Positions 1 to 10,181 of a stretch of DNA of 64,000 nt are shown one piece after another. A model generated the notes under the pieces. That model was not told the origin of the DNA, ran no database searches, and saw only the letters and a program-made list of their open reading frames with translations. Position 1 is the stretch's first letter. Each line of letters opens with the position of its first letter. The stretch spans positions 620,001 to 684,000 of the forward strand of contig CP137325.1 in the NCBI GenBank assembly GCA_033182465.1, in the 5' to 3' direction. The DNA is from Sanghuangporus weigelae (taxonomy: Eukaryota > Basidiomycota > Agaricomycetes > Hymenochaetales > Hymenochaetaceae). The position numbers and the translations under genes are program-made.

Positions 1-95
1 ATTTTTATATAAAACACAGTACGTAGTACAAGCTTCTGATTTCTTAAGTCATAGAAGGCACAAAAAGTGCACGTAGGATGTCGCTATATGTTACA

Positions 96-1521
96 TCAAG
101 CAGATTGCAACCTCTTCACAGAGTACCTCTCAGCCGGTCTACGGCACAGTGGGCATCGAGGATCCGAGTCCAGAGTCTTGTAAATGCACCTGGAGCGAAA
201 TGTAAATTTCTCCGAAATAAGACGTCTAGGGGAATTAACGTACGCAGTACCGAAAATGTGGCCACAGGGTAAGGACGAGACATCCTTCTCATTCTCCAGG
301 CATAGCGAGCATTCAAAGTCATCTGGAACGCGTACTATCGTCTTGGCTATCGGGCCGCTCGAGCTCGATCCCAAATTAGAATGTGGGAACGATGTACCGA
401 AACGATAAGTTAGAGGCGGGAGCTGTTGCATCTTACAGAAGCCGGCACGTAATTCTGGTATATATGGGGAGCTATGAGACACGAAAGCTGGAAAGCCTGG
501 GAGAGGATCAGGCAACGGGGAAGTGGCATGGATTCGTGAAGCTGAAGAAGGCCGAGTCGGACTTGATGTATGTATCATTGAAGGAGGCGGTGGGAAAAGC
601 GCTGCCGAGGGGCACATGAGATCAACTGGATCTTCCCTATTCGTGCTGATCGCATCGTCCCATGTTGTGTTGTCCTTTGCTTCAACGTGCATAATGTAAT
701 CTTCTACATCCCGAAAGTGCTGAGGAAGGAAAGGGACGTGAATGTGGTTTAAAAAGAAATTCGACTCTATTCACCTTGCGTTTCTGCTCCCTTGAGACGA
801 AGTATATTCCACAGCGGACACAACAGACGTGTTGTCGTTCAGTTTCCAGATCTTTCTTGGATATTTCCGGCCGCTGAAGATGCGACAGAGAAGCATCTAG
901 GCGCTGCACGAGCCAAGATGTAATCAGAAAGGTTCGGCGTTCTTCAGTCCAATGAGATAAACGCAACATACGTCGAACATACGGCAGACACTGAGATCTC
1001 TGAATATTTTATCAGGAACCGGTCCTCCAACCTCGCTGAAGCGCGCATTCCGGAATGCATGTCCAGTTTGCGGGAATTCCGTATGCTGCAATCATAATGG
1101 CGAGCTAAGAGATCCTGACGGTCTAAAACACAGCATAGAAACTAACTTCCGACAGCTGCTTCAGTGAATAAAAGAATCGCTGGCATTGTTCACATTTATA
1201 GATTAAATCGGGCTCAGGCAGATAGAACCTGGTTTGTGGTAAGCTCTGGGTACGATCAGAAAATCCTCTCGAGTTCTCATTTGAGTTGAGTTCTTTAGAT
1301 GTAAACACTTTCTTCTTGAGGTCGTCCGACTCTTCATTGGGCTGGTCGACGAGGTCATCAAAGTCAATATCCGATCACAAAATGGTGAAGGGACCCACAA
1401 TATCCCGACCTCGTAGACTCGAGAACCGCTCCTGGCATAAGGTGCAATAACCTTCTTCTGAGTGACGAGTCCGAAGAGAATGATAGGAGCACTGGCAACT
1501 CAGACTGTTAATCTGGCCCAT
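96..1521 (-). CDS. C2H2-like and RING-finger protein with a degenerate RING
   Basis: Probable E3-type or nucleic-acid-binding protein. The ATG at 1521 opens an exon with a CxxC pair (YCTLCQERF). A 57-nt intron (1342-1398) avoids an in-frame TGA and leads to a second CxxC unit (YKCEQCQRFF, exon 1147-1341). A third unit (CVRCGIYF) lies near 780-840, followed by an exon with HFRDVEDYIMH. A Ser/Pro-rich linker then leads to a C-terminal RING-like domain (CSLC, CGH, C, CPLC). A 54-nt in-frame intron at about 190-245 sits inside the RING and joins HIFGTA to CIYK. After splicing the RING reads CGH-IF-G-TA-C, so the fifth zinc ligand is Gly instead of Cys. The exon joins between 970 and 1146 are not resolved. 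A TATA box lies 96 nt upstream of the ATG. The family assignment rests on cysteine spacing only. Confidence 0.6.
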
Positions 1522-1616
1522 GGTCAAGTCTCGAGGTGTCACGCCGCGCTAGGGTGATATGAGCAGGTGGTAGATAGAGTAGAAGAGAGTTGATTCAACA
1601 TCCACAGAGCAATGTG

Positions 1617-1624
1617 TTTATATA
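1617..1624 (-). promoter_or_regulatory. TATA box of the C2H2/RING gene
   Basis: TATATAAA on the minus strand, about 96 nt upstream of the ATG at 1521. This spacing recurs at other genes in the window. Confidence 0.55.
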
Positions 1625-2117
1625 GGTACAAGTCCCTGATTAAATGATATCAGGAGAGATAGATTGAATAAGGCTGTTCAAAGGCACGCGAATACCTTGG
1701 GTCAAGGACACAGAAATCACACGTTCCTGGTCACGACCATGTCATCAACAGCACTGACAGGCACCGGTATACAGAGCATCACAGTACTAGAAGTACTAGT
1801 AATAGGAATGCGCGCATGGCAGTGAACAGGTACTGCTGTGCAGATGAGTGAGAAGGAAGACCTGTGTTTTTAAGTTCCCATAAACATAAAGTTTCAAATT
1901 AGGCAAGGAGCTGAGATCGGCAGTCACATGATCAGTGCAAAGCGAAGGAAAGAATCATTCAACGTCTTGCTTCTCTCTTCAGCAACCCTGGTCAGCTGCG
2001 AGCCTGTGACATGGAATGGAATTACACGGGACGAGATTACCGCGTTTTGCATATTTTCTGATCTGTCCATCAAATATGCGGGTCAATTTTGTCATATGAT
2101 TTCATAGGTCTTTGTCG
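1625..2117. other. Intergenic region between divergent genes
   Basis: Upstream DNA shared by the RING gene and the alpha-galactosidase gene. No open frame with coding character was seen. Confidence 0.5.
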
Positions 2118-2126
2118 CATAAAAAG
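2118..2126 (+). promoter_or_regulatory. TATA-like element of the alpha-galactosidase gene
   Basis: CATAAAAAG about 60 nt upstream of the ATG at 2183. It is a weak match to the TATA consensus but is well placed. Confidence 0.4.
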
Positions 2127-2182
2127 GCGGATCGAAAAATGGGGATAGAACTGGCGCAGTTCGTTTCCTGAAATCGGCAGTC

Positions 2183-3850
2183 ATGAAGGGAACCGAAGTT
2201 GTCGTTTTGGGTCTCGTTCTTCTCGCTCAAGTGGCAAGAGGCGTAGACAATGGTCTGGCTGTGGCCCCGCAAATGGGTTGGGTATGTGGAACAGCTTTTC
2301 ATGAAGAAACGCAGTTTCGCTAATGTTGGCTGTCAGAACACTTGGAACTCATTCGGCTGTGACTCCAGCGAAGATCTGCTTCTGTCAACAGGCCGGTTAA
2401 TAGTCAACCTGGGACTGAGGGACCTTGGCTATACCTATATTGTACAAGATGATTGTTGGTCTGCCGGGCGCAACTCGTCGGGCCATCTACAAGTCGATAC
2501 GACGAAGTTTCCGAGGGGTATTGCAGTCGTAGCGGACGAGATTCATTCATTGGATCTTGGTTTTGGGATCTATTCTGATGCAGGATCTCTTACGTGTGGC
2601 CGTTTTATCGGATCACTGGGTAATGAATCAATAGATGCAGAGACTTGGGCGAACTGGGGTGTAGGTGAATTTGTTCTATCTCTACCAGTCTCATCCTGAA
2701 AAGACACGAATTCTGTAGGTCGATTACTTGAAGTATGATAATTGCTACAATGAAGGTCAATCGGGAACGCCTCAAATTACTGCTACTCGATATAAGACAA
2801 TGGCTAGCGCATTGAATTCGACTGGGAGACAGATACTCTACTCCATGTGTAATTGGGGAGAGGATCGTCCTTGGGCTTGGGCACAGACGGTTGCGAATTC
2901 ATGGCGCATGTCAGGCGACATCTATGACCATTTCGACAGGCCCGACCAAGCTTGTCCTTGTTCAGAAGATCAAGGTCTTGACTGTGCTCTGCCTGGCTTC
3001 AGATGTTCTATGATGAACATCTTGAACAAGGTTGCGAGTTTCCCCGACAAGGGTGTCAACGGCGCTTGGAATGATATGGACATGCTCGGTAAATTATCAA
3101 TATTCTCTTACGTTTATGATTTTTATTGATCCCGGCTCTTCAGAGGTAGGAAATGGAGGTATGACGGATGACGAGTACAAAACGCATTTCACCATGTGGG
3201 CAGCGCTGAAGTCCCCGCTGATTATGGGCAATGACCTACGCGTAATCACGCCTCAGACGCTTTCCATTTTATCCAACCCGGCAATTCTTGCGATCTCACA
3301 GGACCCAGGCTCACGTCCAGCATTCCGCCGTTGGCGCTATTTCGTCGATGACACGGACGAATTCGGCCAGGGTGAAATTCAAATGTGGAGCGCATCACTT
3401 TCAGGAGGCGATCAGTTTGTTGCGTTACTAAATGCCGGAAATGCGGAACGCGAAATGAACGCAACGCTCGTTGATATCTTTTGGGATACGATGCCTATCG
3501 GGAACGCCCCGCAGGCGAGTCAGACATGGGACGTATATGACCTGTGGGGCAACAGGATGGACAACGACACAGCTGCACAGATCATTGCCGCTGCAAATCA
3601 GACTGCCTCTGGCAACTCGACGGAGACTGACCCAAATACTATTATCGGCACCGATTTTCGTTATAATGCGACGGCTTTGGGCGGTTATGCCTCCGGCCTG
3701 GCACAGAATCTAACAGTGCTTCTCGGGAAGAAAGTTGGGTCCGTCGGTCCGCGCGGGACTTTGACTGCTTCGGTGCCCAGACATGGAGTTGGAGCTTTCA
3801 GGCTGAGGCGACAAGCTTCTAGTCAAACCTTGCAGCATCAAGAGTTGTGA
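2183..3850 (+). CDS. Secreted alpha-galactosidase, glycoside hydrolase family 27
   Basis: Hydrolyses terminal alpha-1,6-linked galactose from galacto-oligosaccharides and galactomannan outside the cell. Exons are 2183-2281, 2337-2660, 2719-3088 and 3144-3850, summing to 1500 nt (499 aa), with GT-AG introns of 55-58 nt. The N-terminus is a signal peptide with a hydrophobic VVVLGLVLLA core and a likely cleavage before residue 25. The family start motif MGWNTWNSFGC spans the first intron. The nucleophile Asp148 lies in YLKYDNC. The acid/base Asp208 lies in WRMSGDI. The CNWGED and NDMDML motifs are also present. The C-terminal third, from about residue 330, is the usual beta-sandwich region with several N-glycosylation sequons. 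Both catalytic residues are intact, so the gene appears functional. Confidence 0.93.
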
Positions 3851-4015
3851 AAAAATGTGTACTCCAGATACAGTAAATTGCTGGATAAGTGAAAATAAAT
3901 AAATATACTTCGGAACTTCCGAGTTTTTCGTGAACCGCCCTGGGATGCCGATCTTCGTCCTATCTGGTCTCCCTAGTCTCCTGTTGATCGGCGTCACGCC
4001 CGTCTTGATCGAGTA

Positions 4016-5016
4016 GTGCCATCTCCTGTGCCATCAGAATTAGAATCATCAGGATCTTTGGAATGCTCAGATTGCCCATCTCCTTTCATTCCACCGCATC
4101 CGTCTCCATCGTCTGGTAGTCCCACTCCTTTTATTCCGCTACGGTCATCACCATCGCGTCGCTCGTATACGGACGAGCAGGCATTCGATAGAGGGCTTCG
4201 CAGGCACCCTGCCGCGTATCCTCCTGAAGATGGTCGATATTCATTCTATCGCGCGGGAAATGAATTACAGGCTGAGCCACCTGTAATCCCTCCTCATCCC
4301 AAGCGCCGACCGTCACGATCTATACCTCACTCAACTCCAGGAGGAATTGCACTGGACGCCACACGCGTGGGTTCCGCATCCGTTTTTGCTCCCAAATAAC
4401 AGATGCAAAGCAGCCTTATTATGGGACGGATCCAGAGACCACGGAAGCTGTTCCAGTTGAACATTGTCTTCCCGGTATGGATCTTGTCTGGTCCCCAACT
4501 CGATGGGTCCTTCCACGCTCCCCACCATCCTATGGCATTAGTTCTGATGTATTCATGGTTCCGAATCCTCGCAGCTGGTAAGCTCCCCAGCTCCTGCGGG
4601 ACGCAGCGGTACAACCACCTTATTGCATGCAACGTGTAACAAGTCGTGGTGACATCGTAGACTTTGGAAACACAGAGCTCTTCAAGAGGCCAGCAACCGT
4701 TCCAGGGGTCAAGTCGTTTATAGTAAGCCTGCCGTATATGAGGAACAGTTGGGGTCCTGTCATCATTAAGCAGAACACGATAAGTATCGGAGATGTTTTC
4801 AAAAAGATGTGAGATTATCTGCATACTCAGACTAAAGCAGAAGATTGGAAAGCCCTGGAGACGACGCATGGCGAAGACTGGGCAAAGCGTGTATGGGACG
4901 CCTTCGACCTTCGATGCTGGACTTCAGGCGCTTTGTATGATTGGACGAAGTCCTTGATTTTATGGCAGGGAACACTGTCCAGTGTCTACTGGAGTACTTA
5001 TACTGAAGAAATATAG
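4016..5016 (+). pseudogene. Broken DUF6699-type gene
   Basis: Remnant of the agaricomycete-typical DUF6699 family, whose function is unknown. A Pro/Ser-rich stretch with repeated PFIP motifs (4016-4390) is followed, in a different frame, by a Trp-rich segment (WTPHAWVPHPF). A further frame contains GMDLVWSPTRW. The best-preserved part is at 4660-4812: LFKRPATVPGV, SWGPVIIK and ISIGDVFKKM, matching the family pattern of 'ATxP' followed by 'itvgDVl'. An in-frame TGA at 4810-4812 directly follows DVFKKM. The same frame then continues with family-like sequence (DYLHTQTKAEDW) to TAG at 5014. An intron covering only the TGA would be too short (22-44 nt) and would remove conserved sequence. The two upstream frame changes might be introns, but the TGA makes loss of function likely. 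Confidence 0.65.
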
Positions 5017-5403
5017 ATGGGACTTGGTTCCTTTTTGTGAACTTCATACCTCGATGTCGACCAGCCGACTACTTACGTATATTGTGGTTTCTTTAGAGCA
5101 GGGATCCTATCCTATCAATTACAATTTGTTTTTTCCTTTCTTGTTTTAAAAATTCAATCGCTGTCCACAGTAAGTTACGTATGCCCATTATGTAATTGTA
5201 ATGATGTATCCACGACTCCAAGCACGCCTTGCAACGTACTCAACTACGAAAAGCTCTGAATTTCTCTTGTATTGTACAGACTAATAAAATATTTACATCA
5301 TTTGTGTGGCGCATGCGCATTCGCACCTGATACATTTCATATTCACAATAAAGACCTGAAACCGCAACATCAGACCCTTCCTTTCAAACTAGACATTTTG
5401 CGT
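5017..5403. other. Intergenic, convergent 3' ends
   Basis: AT-rich DNA between the DUF6699 relic and the 3' end of the reductase gene. No feature was recognised. Confidence 0.5.
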
Positions 5404-6687
5404 TTACTTGAGACCAGGGGTATCAGCAATACGGTATACTAGTTTCTCTCCGTGTACCTGTCCGGTCCTCAAGAGCTCAAGGCCCTTCGGGACACTGGCA
5501 AGACCCTCAGGCAGGACCTTGGCGCGGTTTGTCTTGAAGGGAGGAGATGCAGCTAGCCATTGGCCAATCTGACGGTAGAATCTCGCGGCAACTGAAGGAT
5601 AAGACCATCAGAGTTCGGTATATAGAATCGTAATAAAATGACGGCCTACACTCTTGATCTTCTCCGTAAGCCGTATTGACTCCGGTCCGCTCAGTTTCAA
5701 TGCCTTGCGGAATTTGCTTTTGTTCATCCTCGCTCAGAATGAGCACGTACGTGACTTTGCCCTTCGCGTTCGGGGATACTTTCGCAAGCACACGCGAGAG
5801 GAGAGCAATTGATCCCTTTTCGGACACTGCATCATAGACATGCTGAACGTTTTTGCCCTTGGCAGCTTCGGCTAATGCAGACTCCTAAATGCACAGGCAT
5901 GATACTTATGTATGAGAAGCTGGTTTGAAGATTATGATGACGTACGAGGGCTTCACCCTTATGCTCGCGATAGTCGACAATCACGTCAGCGCCGAGCTCT
6001 TTCGCGTAATCCTTCGAAGCGCCTGCGATACCGATAACGAAAAGTCCGGCTCGTTTGGCTAATTGGACAGCGTACGCTCCAACGGAAGACGAAGCACCGT
6101 TTATAATGATGCCTTTCTGTTCACCTATGACGCAAATTAGGATTAGGATTGAGAATTCCGAAGAAAGGCGTGAAACTACCTGACGGCTTCTCCGGAATAC
6201 CGAGTCGTTTGTGAATACCAATGAATGCGGTGGCTACTGCAAGTGGCAGCGTAGCTGCCTCTTCGAATGAAGTTGACTGAGGGATGGGGAATGTAGTTGC
6301 CGCTGGAGCAACCGTGTACTGCGCGTACGCTCCATACTATATATAATTATGAGAATGAGATACTTTCAACGAGTTCAAATTGAGACAATGTACTTTGCTG
6401 TCCAGAGTGCGCATTTTGCTGAATGCCGCAACACGCTCGCCACCTTTATATTCAGTTACACCTTCACCGACCTTTGCGATGAGTCCTGCGACATCATTTC
6501 CTTCAATCGCGCTATAGTTCTCGGTAAAGAGAGGGATTTTCCAATCTTTCGGATTTGATGCAACAGCAACATTCTGAACAAGAACCTCTCCTGGACCAGG
6601 GGACGGGACAGGGAACGTCTGCAGAGTTTGAGAGGTCTTGGTAGAGAGGACTCCGAGTTGAGTAGAAGATATGCTCGCGGTCGACAT
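5404..6687 (-). CDS. Zinc-independent medium-chain enoyl reductase/quinone oxidoreductase (ToxD-like)
   Basis: NADPH-dependent MDR-superfamily reductase of the kind that acts on enoyl or quinone substrates, sometimes as a trans-acting enoyl reductase in secondary metabolism. Exons (minus strand) are 6687-6394, 6336-6180, 6124-5946, 5884-5650 and 5591-5404, summing to 1053 nt (350 aa, the usual length). Introns are 55-61 nt. The GroES-like N-terminus carries PGPGEVLVQN, ASNPKDWK and EGNDVAGLIAKVGEGV. The nucleotide-binding motif is INGASSSVGAYAVQLAKRAG, followed by GADVIVDY. Structural zinc ligands of classical alcohol dehydrogenases are absent, as expected for this branch. The C-terminus carries FYRQIGQWLA and GLELLRTGQVHGEKLVYRI. 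No polyketide synthase lies in the window, so a link to secondary metabolism is not shown. Confidence 0.88.
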
Positions 6688-7266
6688 GATTGATGCTCTC
6701 ACGTTGCGGAGACAATACCTTAGGATGCTCGAGATTATATGGTATGGGACGCTCGTGCTAGCATGAACCGTGCGAGCACCATTCACCGAGTGCGTTATAT
6801 GTCGTGCTCGTGCTAGATAGTATAGACGGTCGGCCGCACTTATGCATCTGACTAAGCAAAAGATGTCATCCCGAAACTCCGAACCAAGAACACACATTCG
6901 AACTTGCATATTTTCGAAACAAACATATTACAGCATATTCAGAAAACCTTGTCAGTGTGTGCTTTTCATATATTTTTTGCTCAGGGTTCTTCAAGTATAC
7001 AGGCCTTGGCCATCCTAAACAGTCTAGGCGTTATTCTCCACACCTTCTTTTAAAAACGGCTCACTAGCCTCAGAGCAGGATGAGATACTGATTGCTTTCA
7101 GCATGGATTCCATGAAGTTTGACAATAAGATATGTCAAATTCAAGTCTCTAGAGGCAAATATGTTTTACTCAAAGTTTGATTATATGATTTGTCCAAGAT
7201 CAAAAGTCTCGCTGATGATATAGAACCTTGATCTCTTCTGATCTAGTCATTTATTAGTGATGGGTT
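6688..7266. other. Intergenic upstream of the reductase gene
   Basis: Holds the reductase promoter on the minus strand and about 350 nt of AT-rich DNA up to the hAT-type element. No gene was seen. Confidence 0.5.
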
Positions 7267-7274
7267 ATCCTTCC

Positions 7275-7882
7275 TAGTGTTCCGACCGTATCGTATACGG
7301 ATACGGCCGTATAATTCGAGTCTTATACGGATACGACCGTATATTTGGTGGTCAGGGTCTCATACGGATACGGAACACCCGTATACGGGAATACGGCGTA
7401 TACGGAGGTTCTGTAGCTCTACCACATCAGGACATACTAACATATATTTTTTTCAAAGTGTTCAAAGTGTATCTCGATGCAATGAAGGTTCTGTTCACTG
7501 ATAATGGTGCTTAGGGATGATTTTCACGGCTGTCCGAGCAGATCAGTGTATATGTGATCACCGGATGTATAATCGCTTACCTGGTTGTGGTTGCATATTG
7601 CCAAAATTTCGCTGACACCAGTCCTGCCGTGCTTGGTAACACTCAAATTATGATTTCCAAAGAAAACAATCTGCTCCCCACATGGAAGGCAGGGACAAAT
7701 ACCCTTCCAAAGGGCATGCAAGGTGGAGTTCCGTATATGGCGCATATGCCGTATACGGCATTTCTTTCCCAACTCTATACGGGATACGGCCGTATATTTT
7801 CTTAGTTTTCTCGTATACGATACGGCCGTATCCCGTATACGGAAAGCCGTATACGCATTATACGCATACGGTCGGAACACTA
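7275..7882. mobile_element. Non-autonomous hAT-type element, copy 1, complete ends
   Basis: A 608-bp element flanked by an exact 8-bp direct repeat ATCCTTCC (7267-7274 and 7883-7890). The terminal inverted repeats are perfect over 17 bp, starting TAGTGTTCCGACC (7275-7291 and the reverse complement at 7866-7882). An 8-bp duplication and a TAGTG start are typical of hAT transposons. Both subterminal regions are packed with the short palindromic unit ATACGGCCGTAT and relatives such as CGTATACGGATACGG, probably transposase-binding sites. The roughly 330-bp interior encodes no recognisable transposase. A minus-strand segment with a CPCLPC motif is open but unassigned. The ends match the second copy at 44736-45359. 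Confidence 0.85.
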
Positions 7883-7915
7883 ATCCTTCCTCAGCAGGAG
7901 ATCCGACCTACAACC

Positions 7916-8100
7916 CGGTGAGGCTAGGATCCCAATTTATACCCAGGCCTCAAACTATCTGGATTTTTCCAGGTCCGTTGACCCAAATTTATCCCGATTG
8001 GCTCAGCTGTGCAGGCTTTTGGTCGGAAACTATCCGGATTTTGGCCCCAGCCCTCACTGAAGGCGCACATTATCTGGATTTTGTGCTCAGGCAATGAAAG
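7916..8100. repeat. Degenerate short direct repeats
   Basis: Three variants of a roughly 14-bp unit, AACTATCTGGATTTT, AACTATCCGGATTTT and ATTATCTGGATTTT, begin near 7951, 8027 and 8070. Two variants of CCCAATTTATACCC / CCCAAATTTATCCC lie between them. The block sits just right of the hAT-type element and outside its target duplication. Its origin is unknown. Confidence 0.4.
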
Positions 8101-8658
8101 ATGGCTGAGCACCTCAATTCATGTCCATTACATAGGAAGTCATGTTTTTTACTATTCGATGATTAGTAAACGACAACATATACTAAAGACAAGAGCATGA
8201 GAAAGGAGGTTTTCACCGGGTATTTAAATTGGGCTTTGAGGCAGATGTCCTTCTAAACACAGCAATAGATCGACATATTTATATTCCTTACACCCGGGCC
8301 CTTACATCAGAAATTGTACTTCTTACCATCACTCTCTCGACCGCTGCGTCGCAGTATTCTTATTCTTCAACAACTTGCTTGTGCAGAAACATGGTTATTT
8401 CCTACCTTGCAAGAGACATTCGATCTCATTCAGCACTGCACAAAAAGAACAATTCGGGTCATTTGATGAAGCTGTGTATTGTCTACGCGGAATGCCAATT
8501 CTTGTCCTTCTTGTTTTCCTCTCGAGCTAAGGGCAGTTGCGATGGTAACTGCGTGGCCTCAAACACTATGAGAATATATTTGAGTGAGCTGGTCCTTCGT
8601 ATCATCACCCCCTCTCTTCTCCTTTCCCCGTCTCGATCATATTCTCCTGCCTGTCAGG
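8101..8658. other. Intergenic upstream of the F-box gene
   Basis: Contains the F-box gene promoter. Open frames here have no coding character. An upstream in-frame extension of the F-box gene to 8584 lacks an ATG. Confidence 0.45.
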
Positions 8659-10057
8659 ATGCATAGAACCAAGACGACGCGCATAAAATACGCAATTCGA
8701 TTCAAGAAGCTGCCAAAAGCAGACTGGGATCATAGTCTCCCCGTCGAGCTGCTGGAAGTCATCTTTGATGAGGCCCTGAGGGAATTTACCGAGAGTGGGA
8801 CGCCGATGACAGCCAGAAGGAGATCAGTTCAGCCTCTCCTTCGCCGCTTGTCCCGTGTCTGTCAGACATGGTACTACGTCTTGACGCCAATGCTGTATCG
8901 CGAGATATACCTATCCTCCTCAAACGCCTTAGCAGCTTTTGCGCGGGCAGTGACGAAATATCCGGACTTACAGCCTCTAGTACATTCTTTCCAGTTCGGC
9001 AGTACCATGTACAAATCCGCGAGGATTGACATTTCGCAGCCGGATGTGTGGAACATCAAACGGATTTATCGCGCATGTCCAAACATTGATTCTCTAACCG
9101 TACAGCGATCGCTTGATATTGGAGGCATACGGCTGGGAGAAGAACGCATTTACACTACATGCGCTGACGGCTTTGATCCAGGCAGGCTAGCCAGACTCAC
9201 CCGCCTCGAAGTGGAGCTGCTTCACGGCATGCCATGCAACTCCTACTTGGTCTACTCGTCCGATTTGATTCTTCCTGCTCTGCAGGAGTTAGTCCTGGAT
9301 GTGCAGAAGGGAGCGAAATCGCTGCCAAATCGGACGCAACATAACATGTCCTGGCCGCAAATGCCACAGCTAACGAGGCTCTGCATCAAGAACTGGTACG
9401 TCGCGCATGGGTGCTTCACGTTCCCCGAGCACTCAGACAAGTTGCGCGTCATCGAGCTCCTCGGTGGAAATTACTGGAATGTCTATTCTTTCTTCGACCA
9501 AGACCTCCGAAAGTTCTCAAAGACGTTAGAATCGCTCACTATCACGGCAATCGAAGTTGGGAGTTACCATTCATATTGCGTCGATCTCAGATATCTTACC
9601 GCCCTGACGGAGCTATGCATACCACTCGTAACGTATCGACGATGGAATAGTGTGTGGTACCCTCCAACCCTTCGTCGGCTGATTCTCGCCGGAAGTCCCG
9701 AAAACAACTTCAAGGAGGAGAATATTCGTTTACTTGAGGAGGTCGAAGCGAAATTAAGCGATCTCCTCCAGCTCAGGCTCAGAAGCTGCACGCTACCCAA
9801 CTTGAAGCTGGTCCGCCTGATGGTCGAATCCGTATGGTTGTGGGGGCTGTCACCGTTCCTCAAATTTAAAATAGCGCTTGAAGCAGCGAAGAAGGGGAAC
9901 GTGGAACTAATTTTCGGGTTTCTTCCGGGCGACGAAAGTAAGTGGCGGTTTATTGGTTTGATAGTCTGTTGACTGTAGGGCTAATTTCTCCGCCTTTCAA
10001 TCATCAGATACGATCAAGGGGAAAGTGAAGAAGAAGCTGTACAAAGATTTCCTCTAG
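8659..10057 (+). CDS. F-box protein
   Basis: Likely substrate-recruiting subunit of an SCF ubiquitin ligase. The AT-initiated frame opens at 8659 (MHRTKTTRIK). Exons 8659-9937 and 10008-10057 sum to 1329 nt (442 aa). The intron is 70 nt. The F-box-like segment at residues 25-85 reads LPVELLEVIFDEAL ... CQTWYYVLTPMLYREIYL. The rest is Leu-rich with spaced 'LTRL' and 'LPALQELVLD' stretches, as in degenerate LRR regions of fungal F-box proteins. The C-terminus after the intron is lysine-rich (KGKVKKKLYKDFL). Fungal F-box genes are numerous and the substrate cannot be predicted. Confidence 0.75.
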
Positions 10058-10181
10058 AGTGAAAACTCCAGTAAGGATAAGATATATGCCAGTATCATTT
10101 GGACCATTTTCATCATAAAAGATTGTTGATGTATACAGAGCTTGCACGCCAGAGTGGAACTGCAGTACCGAGGGAGAAATT

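Noticed and set aside
7682-8097. Open frames across the right end of hAT copy 1
   Set aside because: They come from translating the subterminal palindromic repeats and have no protein similarity.
8584-8658. Longer F-box protein starting at 8584
   Set aside because: The extension begins at CTG, not ATG. The first in-frame ATG is at 8659.
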